DNA of 64,000 bases, from assembly GCA_021442155.1 (NCBI GenBank), contig CM038228.1, positions 10,457,179-10,521,178 on the forward strand, read 5' to 3'. Below, in pieces: positions 12,101 through 23,559 of this stretch. Under the pieces are notes generated by a model. The model was not told the DNA's origin, searched no databases, and was given only the letters and a program-made list of their open reading frames with translations. The DNA is from Cymbidium sinense. Its lineage: Eukaryota > Streptophyta > Magnoliopsida > Asparagales > Orchidaceae. A program made the translations under genes and the position numbers. The stretch's first letter is position 1. The number at the start of each line of letters is the position of its first letter.

Positions 12101-12540
12101 TGTAGTGGTACTTTATATTAGGGTTATCCAGTTTGATTCATTACTGTATGTTTATTATGTGTTTCTCCTTTGATGTTGGTTATTATTTATTTCTATTAAA
12201 TGATTACTGTTGCAGACTCAGGTTATTTTATATCTTATCCATATATGAACTAAAGCAATTCTCGAGATAGTTAAATCTCAAATATTAATAAGCTAGCTTA
12301 GTATATGTTTACAAGTAAGAGGGGTATGACCTTAAGAGGTAAAATAATTATCTATGAGAAACTCTAGTTATTTTTTCTTAATTGGATTCAAGTTCTTACA
12401 AAAGCAAATGTCAAATCTCTATCCGATGCATTAACATCACTTGCTTATTTACGCATCAAATTTGATCTTATATTTTTAAGTGAAAATCGCCTAAATGCAA
12501 AATTATAGTCAGAAAATTTATCAATATTTATCATGAAAGT
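12101..12540. other. No feature recognised
   Basis: AT-rich sequence between the PMD gene and the 180-bp array. No coding motif, TIR or repeat copy was recognised. Confidence 0.5.
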
Positions 12541-13610
12541 CAAAAAAGTTTATTATCTTTTCAATGATACTAAGTACACTCAATTCTGACACTGGATGAG
12601 CCTGATACGACCAAAAAAGTGAGGTTGAGTCAAAATATTTAGCTTTGCACATTAAAAATCTGAGCAAACGCAAAGCATGGCGAGATATATCATAGAGGCT
12701 ATTATTGGTAGACAAGTTAGTTAGTTTTCATTAGTGTATATGGTAGAAAATTTCATTAGCTTTTCAACAATACCAAGTGTGCTCAATTCCAACACCATAT
12801 GAGTCCGATACGGCCAAAAAAGTGGGGCTATGCCAAAATTTTCAATTTTGCTCCATGAAAATCAGAGCATACAAATAATCGAGACTTCTGGAGATTCACA
12901 AAGGTTGTCAACATAAAATTGTAGTAAATTTTATTAGCTTTCTAACAATACTAAGTACACTAAATTTTGATGGATGAGTCGATAAGGCCAAAAAAAGTGA
13001 GTTTGGGTAAAATTTTCAATTTTGCACTATGAAAATCTGAGCATACACAAAAACTTTAGCTTGTTGAGCGATATTTGTCGAAGGTTGTCAACATAAAAGT
13101 TGTAGACAATTTAGTTATCTTTCCAACGATGCTAAGCATACTAAATTTTAACAGATAAGTCTAATATGGCCAAAAAATGGGGGTGTTTCGAAATTTTTAA
13201 TTGTGCCCCATGAAAATCTGAGCATACACAAAAATTGCGGCTACTTGGGAGAGATTTGTCAAAGGTTATCAACATGGAAGTTGTAGAAAATTTGATATAT
13301 TTCCAACAATACCAAGCACGCTCAATTCTGGCACCGAATCAGTCTGATACAGCTAGAAAACTTAGGTTATGTCAAAAAATTTAATTTTGCACCGTGAAAA
13401 TTCGAGCATACGCAAAAACTGCAGCTACCTGGGCAAGATTCGTAGGTTGTCAACATAAAAGTTGTAGAAAATTTTGATAGCTTTCTAACAATACTGAGCA
13501 TGCTCAATTTTGAAACTAGAAGACTCCGATATGGTCAAAAAACTTATGCTATGTCAAATTTTAAAAAAAAAATTGACCCAAAATCAGTTGCATGTTCAGG
13601 TCTGCTCTAG
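12541..13610 (+). repeat. Tandem array with a period near 180 bp, six degenerate units
   Basis: A common core (AACAATACNAAGNACACTCAA in consensus) recurs at 12562, 12765, 12943, 13124, 13304 and 13486. The spacings are 203, 178, 181, 180 and 182 bp. Each unit also shares GATGAG-CTGATACGGCCAAAAAA, CATGAAAATCTGAGCATAC and GTTGTCAACATAAAAGTTGTAG-like blocks. It has no coding potential. The units differ from one another, so the array is old. Confidence 0.85.
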
Positions 13611-13933
13611 TCGCCCATTCAATGGACAACTAGGCCTAAAATTAAAAATTTTTATGCCTAATTAACTAAATTAAATTTTAATTAGGATTAATTTAAAAAA
13701 TTAATCCCTTACCGACTAGCTACCTCTTCCTTAGCTACAAGCCTCGTTAGCTCATTTGCTCAACCTAGCCAGCCTCCAAGTCACGCCCCAACTCCTTCAA
13801 ACCATCGTTGACCAACCAAAGAACCCCACGATTCACTATACTCTTATATCTCTCGTTTCAAGGTATTTTACTCAACCTCTCGATCTCTCTCTCTATAACC
13901 CTCAAATTGAAAAATGACAAAAAGAGAAACCAG

Positions 13934-14274
13934 AACAAACCTCTTGTTTTATTCTCTCTTTCCTCTCTCTATCTCTCTTTCTCTACTTCTCTCCAAACCT
14001 AGAAGGATATATTTTATTCTATAACTTTATTTCTATTCTCTTCCTCTCTCTTTCTCTCTCTCCTTCCGTCTCAAAACAAAATACAAAAAATAAAGTTTTT
14101 TATTTTGTTACAAAATTTATCTCTCTCTTCTCTCTCTATCCCTCAAAATCAAAATAAAGAGAAACTTGCAACAAACCTCTTGCTCATTCTCTCTCCCTCC
14201 CTCTTTCTCTCTCTCTGTTTCTCTACTTCTCTCCAAATCGAGAAGGATTTTCTTTCATTATATGCCTTTATTTT

Positions 14275-14330
<56 letters not shown>
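13934..14330 (+). repeat. CT-rich direct repeat, two copies about 236 bp apart
   Basis: AACAAACCTCTTG starts at 13934 and 14170. Both copies go on to a long CT-rich tract and TCTACTTCTCTCCAAA followed by GAGAAGGAT-like sequence. Short apparent reading frames rich in Ser and Leu here are products of the CT repeat and are not genes. Confidence 0.7.
14279..14328. repeat. (CT)n microsatellite
   Basis: About 25 uninterrupted TC dinucleotides within the second CT-rich copy. Confidence 0.95.
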
Positions 14331-14331
<1 letters not shown>

Positions 14332-14861
14332 CTTGCAAAAATATAATGTGTTGAGATAAAATACAGATATTGTGAAATTTAAGTATTAAGACCGCTCTCT
14401 TAGCGTGAAATGTGTCATTTTGTGGTTAAATATCATATATGCGTCTTTCTTGGCATGGTAGGATGATGTTTATGTTTGTAGTGCTTGCACCTCACATACA
14501 CACCTTTTTTGGCATGGTGGGTAGGCCCAGTATTCTTGTGCGACTCTCCACCTTGGGAGGTGATGCCTAATGTCTTTGAGTAATGCAAAAAAAAAAAATA
14601 TATGATAGGAGACCAATATTAGACAAAATAAATTTGTAGGGAATAAAATCAAATAATCTTCTAAAATGTTAAAAATGATTCAAATTAAATGATTAAACTT
14701 AAAAATGAAGATTACAAGATAAAGGGGGAGAGGGATTGAGATACATACCTATAAACAAACAATTGAACAAGGGCTCCAAACTTTAATAACTCAAACCTAC
14801 TCAAACTTCAGGTATCAATGCAAATGAGAAGGATTGTGGAATGAACCTCATCTCCACCTCT

Positions 14862-14871
14862 ATTTATAAAT
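14862..14871 (-). promoter_or_regulatory. Candidate LTR TATA box
   Basis: On the - strand the bases read TTTATAAATA, followed downstream by GAGGTGGAGATG. This is a plausible TATA box for the candidate LTR, supported only by sequence and position. Confidence 0.35.
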
Positions 14872-17288
14872 AAGAGAGGATTCTTTGTCGATTTCTTATT
14901 TCTAAATTATAAGCATAAAAGATAAAAAATGATGAGAATCCCTCATGAAATGTTTGATTAAACTTGTCATGTACTTCCCAAGGTAATATATTTTTAAAAT
15001 CTTTACATTAAAAGCTATGAAAATAATTTAAAATAAAAATGAAAAATATAAAATTCAAGGTATCCCCATCTTCATAAAGGCATGTTATATTGAAATATGT
15101 AAATCAATTAGGGAGTCTAACATGCATATAAAGATAATCTCATATTTAAATATATTATGTGGAAGTATATGCAAGCTAATTAAATTTGGACAAATCTCAA
15201 TATAATTTAACATTCAGGCTATCACATTAAAATACGTGCAAATGATTTAAGAATGTGATTAGCATGTACCAAAGCGAGCGTACATCCATATTCAATTTCA
15301 TGTCATAGTGCATGCAAATAAATGAATTTTTGCACACATTTCGAAGTAGCATGGTATCTAAACTATGGTATTGAAATGTACATCATCTACTTAGTAAATA
15401 CAATGGTTATTTGGTGAGATGTATTTGCATTCAATGCCATTATATTAAAGGGCATCAACCATAAGCTAAATACATTGTGTTGAAGGTGTTAATATGAAAT
15501 TTCAAATGAAGTAAATATGGCATGTACTATAAGGCATACATATGTTTAAAATTAATACTTTGAAATCCATGCAAATAATAAAATAGATTATATGTAATCT
15601 AAAGAAAGTTAATATAATATCTAAATGAGTGTACAAATATTTCTTTATCAATCTACACGTTATACAAAAGTCTTGGGCATATCTTTGAATGCCTCAAAAA
15701 ACATGCAAATTCTACATGTTGCATAAAAATTCAATGAAATTAAAAAAATAGATCAATATTCGCTTTTATCTACATGGTGAAGTCATAAGTCCCACATACT
15801 CAATCCAATCCTCTTAGTAGGGTAGATTCACATAGATTAAATTAAGTGTTCAATCATTAAAAGAATAATTTTATTTTACATTTACATACTAACATCAGGT
15901 CTTAATAAGAATTTCTTATTTAAAATTTTAAACTCATTATTTTGATATGAAAAAAAATATAATCACAAATTCTAGCTATTGACTTGATCTTTGTTTAAAA
16001 GTAAAATATATAAATACATCCCAAACGATAACCAAAGACTCATCAAAAGAGATGTAATTAGAGAGTAAATTTAGAGAAATTTTTTCTTAAACAAATATTA
16101 TTAAAATTTACATTCATAATAGTATAAAAAAGATAAGCAAATGCCTAAATTTACCCATCATATCATAAATATTTAAACAATAAATCTACCAAATTCATAG
16201 CAAGTGGAAACAACCCAAATTGAAACTTTTCGTATAACTATAGCATCTAAAATGATGAATATAAAAATAATACTATTATATAACTTACCAAAATTTATTT
16301 ATACATTTTTCACAACTTCCAAAAGGGAGGAAACCTCCTCCACCTTCTTTTCTTCCTTCCCCACATATAATCAACTATTAAGTCATATGACTTAGTAAGA
16401 TAAGCATACTATAGATTTGAATTATCAAGGGAAATATTAATATGCATACATTAGATAATTAAAATAAATGTTGCATGATAATTATTTTCATAAGAAACAC
16501 AATTTTATTAGCGATTCTTCTAAACATGATATATACATTATCAATAACACATATATATAGTCATAATACCTAAAATTTATGTCATGTGTATTATCACATT
16601 CATTTAACATATCATAATGTATACATTACATGAAATTTCCTTTTTCTATATGAGACTCTTAATCATTACATATCAGGACCTTTTCCTCATGAATTTATTC
16701 CAATTCTTATAGATAATATCATAAATTTGAAATTTCAACTAACACAATGACATGTATTAAAGTTATGATGCCCATTTTTAAATAATGAAATACAATATGC
16801 AATATGCCTATAAATAAATATAAAACATATACTAATTAATATAAAGAAACAAACAAATTTATCAATAATATAAATATAAATTATATATGTCTATATTATA
16901 AATAAATACATATAATGTATATAATATTATATATATATATATTATAGAAAGATAAATATATCTATATTAATTTTACAAATCTTACATTGACAAACTTTCA
17001 TAAAAATTTATTTAAATTACATATAAACAATATAATTTTTTTTTATATACAATATTATAAAAAAGCTTCATGTTTCAAAATAAATTTCAAATAAAATTAA
17101 AAAGAATAAATGATTCATTATCATTTATTAAAACTACAGTGAACACTGACAGCTTGTCACCGGCCCTATGATAACCCCATTATTTGTGCTATAATCCTCA
17201 AAAGAAATAATAATATAATTAACTTTCTTCAATCTAAAATAATATAATTAAAGCTTTATTCTTTAATTAATCCAATTAAATTGCAAAT

Positions 17289-17291
<3 letters not shown>

Positions 17292-17343
<52 letters not shown>
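17292..17343. repeat. (TA)n microsatellite
   Basis: An uninterrupted TA tract of about 26 repeats. Confidence 0.95.
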
Positions 17344-17345
<2 letters not shown>

Positions 17346-17544
17346 CCATAAATTCAATGTTTTCCAATATTTTATCAATCCACATTTCAATTTTAGCTAA
17401 CATAACGAAATTTATTAATATTTAATTTAATTATAAAATATAATTATTAAATTATTATTATATACAAATAAATACATAAATATCATTCTCCTTTTAAAAA
17501 AAATCCTCAAAATTTCTATATAAAAAAATAGGAAATTGTATTAC

Positions 17545-18191
17545 CTTTCATTTCATCTTTCTTTCCCAAGTGGCTCGCCTATTTTTCCATCTCAACGAGA
17601 ATCTCTAACAATTCACAATAACTTAATTTCAATCTTCTTATGATCGTCAGATCTCTCATCTTATGAAATCATATCAAGCAGACAAGGAAAGCTAAGCATG
17701 TTTCAACACTTTTTTTTTAATAATTTCAAATGGCCCAATGTACCTATGACTAGCTTTCCACCTTGACCAAATTTGGATATACCTTTCATAGGTCTGACTT
17801 TCAGAAATACAAAATCTCCACTTGAAATTCTATCATCTTATGCTTGGGGTCATAATATTTTTATTGTCTATCTTGTGCAGCTTTCAATCTGTCTTTGATA
17901 ATTCTAATCTTTCCACTCACTTAATCAATTCGGTCCCATTAATTGTCTTTCTTTGATTTCAAGCCAACTCAAAGGAGTCCTACATTTTCTACCATACAAA
18001 GCTTCATAAGGAGCCATTTGGATACTACATTGATATATGTTATTAGGCAAACTCTATCAAAGGTATATGATCTTCCCAACTACCAAAATCCAAAATGCAC
18101 AACCTCAACAAATCTTCTAATACCTGAATTGTTCGTTCAGATTGCCCATCTTTCTGTGGATGAAATGTAGTGCTGAAATGTAATTTAGTAC
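17545..18191 (-). pseudogene. Del/Tekay Ty3 integrase C-terminal half and chromodomain tail
   Basis: On the - strand from 18191 downward the sequence reads LGTKLHFSTTFHPQ, DGQSERTIQVLEDLLRLCIL, WEDHIPLIEFAYNN, QCSIQMAPYEALYGRKCR and then LKAAQDRQ near 17880. This is the well-known second half of a Del/Tekay integrase, including the position of the third catalytic acidic residue (E of SERTIQ). A chromodomain end is suggested by NRRATWERKMK at about 17545-17585, matching the WEREEEMK tail of that clade. The first half of the same gene lies at 25945-26470, separated by an insertion. Frameshifts and stops are present. Confidence 0.85.
18187..18191. repeat. Left target-site duplication (AGTAC)
   Basis: AGTAC here and AGTAC at 25945-25949 flank the insertion. 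Joining the flanks at one copy restores continuous integrase homology apart from one base of frame, which supports a real 5-bp target-site duplication. Confidence 0.7.
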
Positions 18192-18279
18192 TTGTGGTGA
18201 AATTATTCTATACATCTCCGTCTTCATCTATCTCCCTTTTCTTTTTGGGAAAAGAGGATGAATGAAAATAGAGATATAT

Positions 18280-20690
18280 AAAATATGCCTTGTTGGGATG
18301 CCACGCATATCCGTAGATGTTCTTATTAGGGTGATCGGGTGTGACATTTAGAAGAGGTGTACTATCTCGAGAGATAAAAGTCACCACCCTACAATGGACC
18401 TAATCACCTCAATAAGGACTCCTAAGGACTATGGGAATTCGGAATGTACCAAAGATTCTTCCCCTACTTTACAAGAAAAAGTAAAACAGAGTTTATTTTA
18501 AGTCGGGTTCGTTAAGTTCCCTATAGGGGCAAGCCCCCATAATTAATTACATCCTAAGGAACATGATTCTTTAGGAATACTCTCGATTAAGGTAAATGAT
18601 CATTGTCTCCAATGATTTTGAAAAGGTTAGACTATCAATCGATTGGTTTATTTTTAGAAAGTCAAGTGGGATCGATCAAGAGGAGGGAGTTCTTATCAAG
18701 CCAAATGCAAATAAGTAGGTGATGCTTAAGATACTAGGAAGCCTAGTAAGCATCCCAAAACTATCCTATGATTGGGCTTTACATTTTTGAAATTGAATTA
18801 ATTTGTTTGAGTTAAATTTTTATTAGAAATGTAAGGCTTACAATTCTATAATACAAGGTTATGAAAATGCCTAAGAGGTGAGGATTTTTGCTTATAGCCC
18901 GCAAAGGGAAGTAGTAACCTCCAAACATAAATCTAGTGAGCTTTGGCGAGGACCAAAAGCATGACCTAAATCTAAAAAGAAAATGGGTATTTAGTTTACC
19001 TCCATAAGAGAGGATAAACCACCCAACTATTAGACTTACAATCGCCTGGGGGTGGCCGCCAACTAACTCCTCCTATTTTTAAAAAATGTAGACAAGTCAT
19101 ATGTTTATGCAAGATAGCAAGGTTGTTATTTATTTAGAAAGAGACTAAGTCCTTAAACACACACCCTAAGAGACTAGATCATGTAAGGGCATGCTTTAAT
19201 GACTTAAATCTAATACAAAATTTTCATATGTTTTATTTTTATTTTGGACAATCAATTTAACACACGCTTTAGGATTCTTTATGCCTAATGCATGAGAAAT
19301 TAGATTATGGGCCAAAATCAGAAAGATAAGGAGGTGTGTTTCCACCATGTCTTGCACAGGTCAAGCCAAGTTCTCTTGCAAAGGTGGAAGCCCTCCAATC
19401 AAGAGTGAAACAATATACTTTTTATGCATGATGTTAGAAAAGAAAGTACACATCCAGCTAAGGGGTTGTTGATTCTTTTATCTTGATTTTAACTTAGGCT
19501 TTATGAGGTTATGAGTTGGTTTATTTTAATCTGAATTGATTAGTTTGGTAGAAAATTTACTTTTCCTAAGAGCCTAATCTTCATTCAGTCCATACATTAA
19601 AGCAAGGAAGAAACTAGGAAAAGATGACATCTTAATGCGCAAATTAAACAAACATCAATCAATTTATAAAACTAGCGCAATAGAATAAAAGACCATTTAT
19701 GGTCAAGCTCCACCGCACAAACCCAAAGGTAAATTGGGTAGCCAAGCTCTACCCTTATGCAACCTGGATTTTAAATGAATTAATTATAATTAAACAAGGA
19801 ATTCATATTATGGGAGTCATCATTCTTCATTTCTTCTTTCTTCTTTTTTCTTTTGGTTCCTTCTTTTGCATGATTGCAATGTGGTTGCTCTAAAGGCTTC
19901 ACATAGTATATAATATGTAATCTTATAATCAATGCCCATCCTAATCCCCCATAATAATCATTTCAAAATCCTAATTGTAAAAGTACATGAAAATGAGAAA
20001 AAAATCTAACTAAAACTTGCAAAATAGAGATTAGCTAAACAAACTATACAATACCAAGCATGTATATGTATAAATTGGACTTAACACTCCACACATCCAC
20101 CTAGCCTATCTTGGATTATGCTTAAGGGTATAAGCACCTGCACAGTAAAAGCAATTTTATATTTTTTTTATTACAGCACCCCTTAAACACAATTCCCTGC
20201 AGAAGATAATGATTAGACTAAATCATCCTGTCAATGCACATGCACCCTAACATTTAGGATAAAACATAATATCACAAAATAAAAGCAAACATCAAAGCAT
20301 GCACTGTCCTAACCTAAAGCTAGAAATGGTGACTTAGCCTAATGTGTGTGCCATTTAAGGTTTGTGTGGTATGTTTAGCTATGGCTTTAAGGTTTAGATT
20401 TTCTAAGTATGAAAATGTTCAAGTTAGAGAGTAGTTTCATTTAAGTTGTTAAATTGATTTGGGTTAATTTTATTTTGTGTTTTGATTAAGTTTGAATGAA
20501 CCTAGGATTAATTACTAAGTGCTGTAGAGAGAGGAAAAGAGAAGGGAACTTCTCTTTCCTCCCTACCTTAAGTAATTTCTAAGGTAGATTCATATTTGAT
20601 TCTTATTTAGTGAATGTTTTATTATGTGTTTTAATTAATCCTAAGTTTAGATTTTTTTTTCCTAAACAAACTTATTATAAAAAGTATTTC
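18280..20690 (-). repeat. Dispersed LTR-like repeat, copy B (inverted relative to copy A)
   Basis: It is the reverse complement of 4420-6690 with substitutions and indels. Matching blocks include the GGTAAATGATCATTGTCTCC region (18591 on), AGGTGGAAGCCCTCC (19384 on) and TTAATTAATCCTAAGTTTAGA (20631 on). Copy B has an extra segment of about 45 bases near 18330-18375 that is absent from A. It is non-coding. Confidence 0.7.
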
Positions 20691-20699
20691 AAGATTAAG

Positions 20700-22660
20700 T
20701 AATGTGAAATACTATCACATATCATACATCACTTCATTTCTTTCCCAACATGTGTAACATGCATATGAATGAATCCTAAGCATATCTATAGATGCAGATA
20801 GGAATGTTTAGCATACCTTAATGATGAATGCTAAGTAGTGTTACTTTAGAAATTTTAGATGCCTTATGATGCATGATTTTCATTAAGTAGAAAAGAGGGA
20901 TTTCTTTTTATCCATTTTTTTCACATGCATATTTATATGTATGAAAGGCATAAGTGAGTATGACGCCATTGTTAGCACCAAGGGTGTAAGGCACAAGACC
21001 TACTTAGGGATACTTAAAGTCTCGCAACCCCGGGGTTGTCCAGACTAATATACCACTTTCCTTAATTACATATGCATGTACAAAAGAAATGAATGGAAAA
21101 AGAAAGATGCAAAAGTTTGTGTTTATTTGTTTGATTTATTTATGCAATTTATATGTGTATGTGTGGATGTCCTTCTTAAGTAATAACATAGGAATGAATA
21201 GGAAAGGATTTAAGCAAGAGTTATATTTTTTTTCAAATGAACTATACACTTTTGCCAAATCCTATTCAATACTATGCTAAAAGAAAACAGAAGGAAAGCC
21301 ACACTATGTACATCTTTATATTTTGCTCACATGCATGCTCATAAATAATTATAAGTAGCATACCTTCTAGTTTTGATAATTGATTCATAAGTTTTGAAAA
21401 TAATTTATGATTTAATAGTGATAATAGTCATTCATATTCTTACTTTAGCCAAAACATGCAATTTGATATAAAGGAAACATTTCATTTTTAATTTAATTTT
21501 TAAAGAAGCATGAATGCATGAATTTCATATGGCATACACATTTAGCATGCTAGAAAAGAAATAAACAGATGAAAGAAATGTAAATTCACTCACCTTAATT
21601 AATTCCTAAAGACAATCCTATGAATAAGATTATTTAAAGTAAATCAAATTTATTTTAAGGATAGTTTGAATTTTGTTTGAGTTTGATTTTAATTTAAAAA
21701 ATCTAAGAAGATTTGCTGGTCCTAACCCATTCCCACATGTGTATGATGTTTTAGTTTAATTTTTAAATGATTAGATCAATATTATGCTTTGGTTAGGTTA
21801 AGGTGTGAATTAAGTGTATTAATTACCCTTTACCTACACCACTTTAACATATATAATCACATAATTATGAGCCAATGTATGACATAAAATCACACAAAGA
21901 ATTTAAATCAACAATTCACCTAGGAAAGAAAGGGCATAATGCAATACAATTAATGACTAATTAAGTTAAAGGATTTAATTTAAGTACTTTCATAACCCTT
22001 CCCACACATGTGGGTTGGATTTTGATTTCTTTAAGTTACTTAGGTTATTGAACACCTAAGTACCTACCCAAGATGAATTGATTAAGTTCTGGAATATTTT
22101 GGTTTTGAAAAGTTTGATTAATTAAGCCATTTAATTAGGTGATTAAATTATTTAATTAATTTGTACTTTAATTAGGTTTTTGTCCAAATGAAATAAGCTT
22201 AGGGAAAAAGATATGGGAAAGAACTCCTAATCTCATTCCCTAAGTCCACTCACTGTTCTAAGGTAATCATCAAATTAATTAATGGATTTATCACTATTTA
22301 AATGGTTAATTAATCATTTAATTGATTAAGAAAGTAATTAGAAATGAACCAAACAATTATCCCAATTAAACCATTAATAAATTTTAAGAAAATCATGGGA
22401 GGCAGAGATCATCCCATTAATTAACCTTAGAAAGTTTGGAATTAATGAGTGGTATAATTATAGAGTAATTAATATAATTACATTCCCAATAAAACCCTAA
22501 TTAAAAATATCACTTCAGAAAATCAATTAAAATTAATTTTAGAATATTTCTCTTTGAATTATCTTTCCAATGCTTTTTATTTTTTATTTTTTTTATTTTT
22601 TTACAATTAGTTATGAATATTTGAAGTTTCCAAGCTTATTAGGTAATTAATCCCCTAATT
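20700..22660. other. AT-rich non-coding interior of the insertion
   Basis: No coding motif or repeat copy was recognised. A GC-rich quasi-palindrome CAACCCCGGGGTTG occurs at about 21027-21040. Otherwise it is ordinary AT-rich sequence. Confidence 0.5.
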
Positions 22661-22669
22661 ATGTGACTA

Positions 22670-23480
22670 ATCCTGTCGACGCCATGTGGATCGCTGACGC
22701 GGCATGCACTTTCCATGCGGTGCGATGGGAGAGGTCACTTAAGTTCTCACATCGTAGCCGCATCAACACCAGAGCTACGCTTTCTCCCCATCCGTTCGAT
22801 CAAGGATCGGACGGCTGAGATCGAGCCCGCAGTATTAATAGGATTAAATCAAGGATCCTATGTAACTTGATCATGGTCATCCATCCAAAATGTACGAATG
22901 GATGGCCCATGATCCATCACTAATCTTCCTTGCGGGATAGGACATCCGTCCATCCTTTAGGGCATGATCCGAGCTCGATTGAGCTCGGATTGAGCTCAAA
23001 CTCAACCCACACCATCATCATGCAAGGGGGGACACATCCAATGGCTAACTTTGCTTGAGATGAAAATCCACTTCACAAAAGACCACACACTCTCTAGTTT
23101 AAGCATGTGTTAAAGGCATACCTCACTGGAGGCTATCACTGGCGCTCCAGTTCGATGAGGTAGCTTCGTCTAGTGGAGATGAAGCCTTGTTGAAGATTTG
23201 AGATGGTTTGGTTGACTGGATCTTCCTATGGACCAAGCCCTCCTTCAAATGGATTTGGTCTTGACCAAAGTCCCACCTCCCTTGCCTTTGGAGCTTGGAA
23301 GAAGTTTGGGATGAGTTCGACTAAGCCCTCTAAAGGTGCTCGAAGGAGGAATTGGATTGGTTTTATGTATTGGCTAAGTTGGATTTCCTTGTTACCTCCC
23401 CTATTTTCGGCTTGGAGAAACCAAGAATGGAGAAGTTGAATTGGCTCTAGGAAGCTTGGAGGAGCTCTGGAATGCTAGCT
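22670..23480 (+). other. GC-richer block inside the insertion, leader-like
   Basis: Base composition shifts sharply from AT-rich to mixed. It contains GACGCGGCATGCAC, the inverted pair CGATCAAGGATCGG, and two nearby GAGCTCGATTGAGCTC-like palindromes (about 22972-22998). No protein family is recognised; the 78-codon frame at 23203-23439 shows no motif. It may be a transcribed leader or LTR part of the inserted element. Confidence 0.4.
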
Positions 23481-23559
23481 CAAACTTCCTATTACTCAAT
23501 CGAATGCTAGAGAGATCAGTTGACATGTAATTAGGGGGAGTATATCTCCCCCTTGAAGG

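Larger units (their letters stand above)
14340..17540 (-). repeat. AT-rich non-coding tract, candidate 3' LTR of the split Del/Tekay element
   Basis: No coding signal is seen in about 3.2 kb. It lies directly downstream (on the - strand) of the integrase and chromodomain remnant at 17545-18191, where the 3' LTR of that element should be. A - strand TATA box at about 14862-14871 would fit an LTR promoter. LTR boundaries could not be set because the 5' LTR is not in the window, so this is positional inference. Confidence 0.4.

Noticed and set aside
14105..14359. Overlapping open frames rich in Ser and Leu
   Set aside because: They are translations of the (CT)n tract and CT-rich repeat, with no family motif.
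23203..23439. 78-codon frame in the GC-richer block
   Set aside because: No recognisable motif, and it lies within the non-coding insertion.
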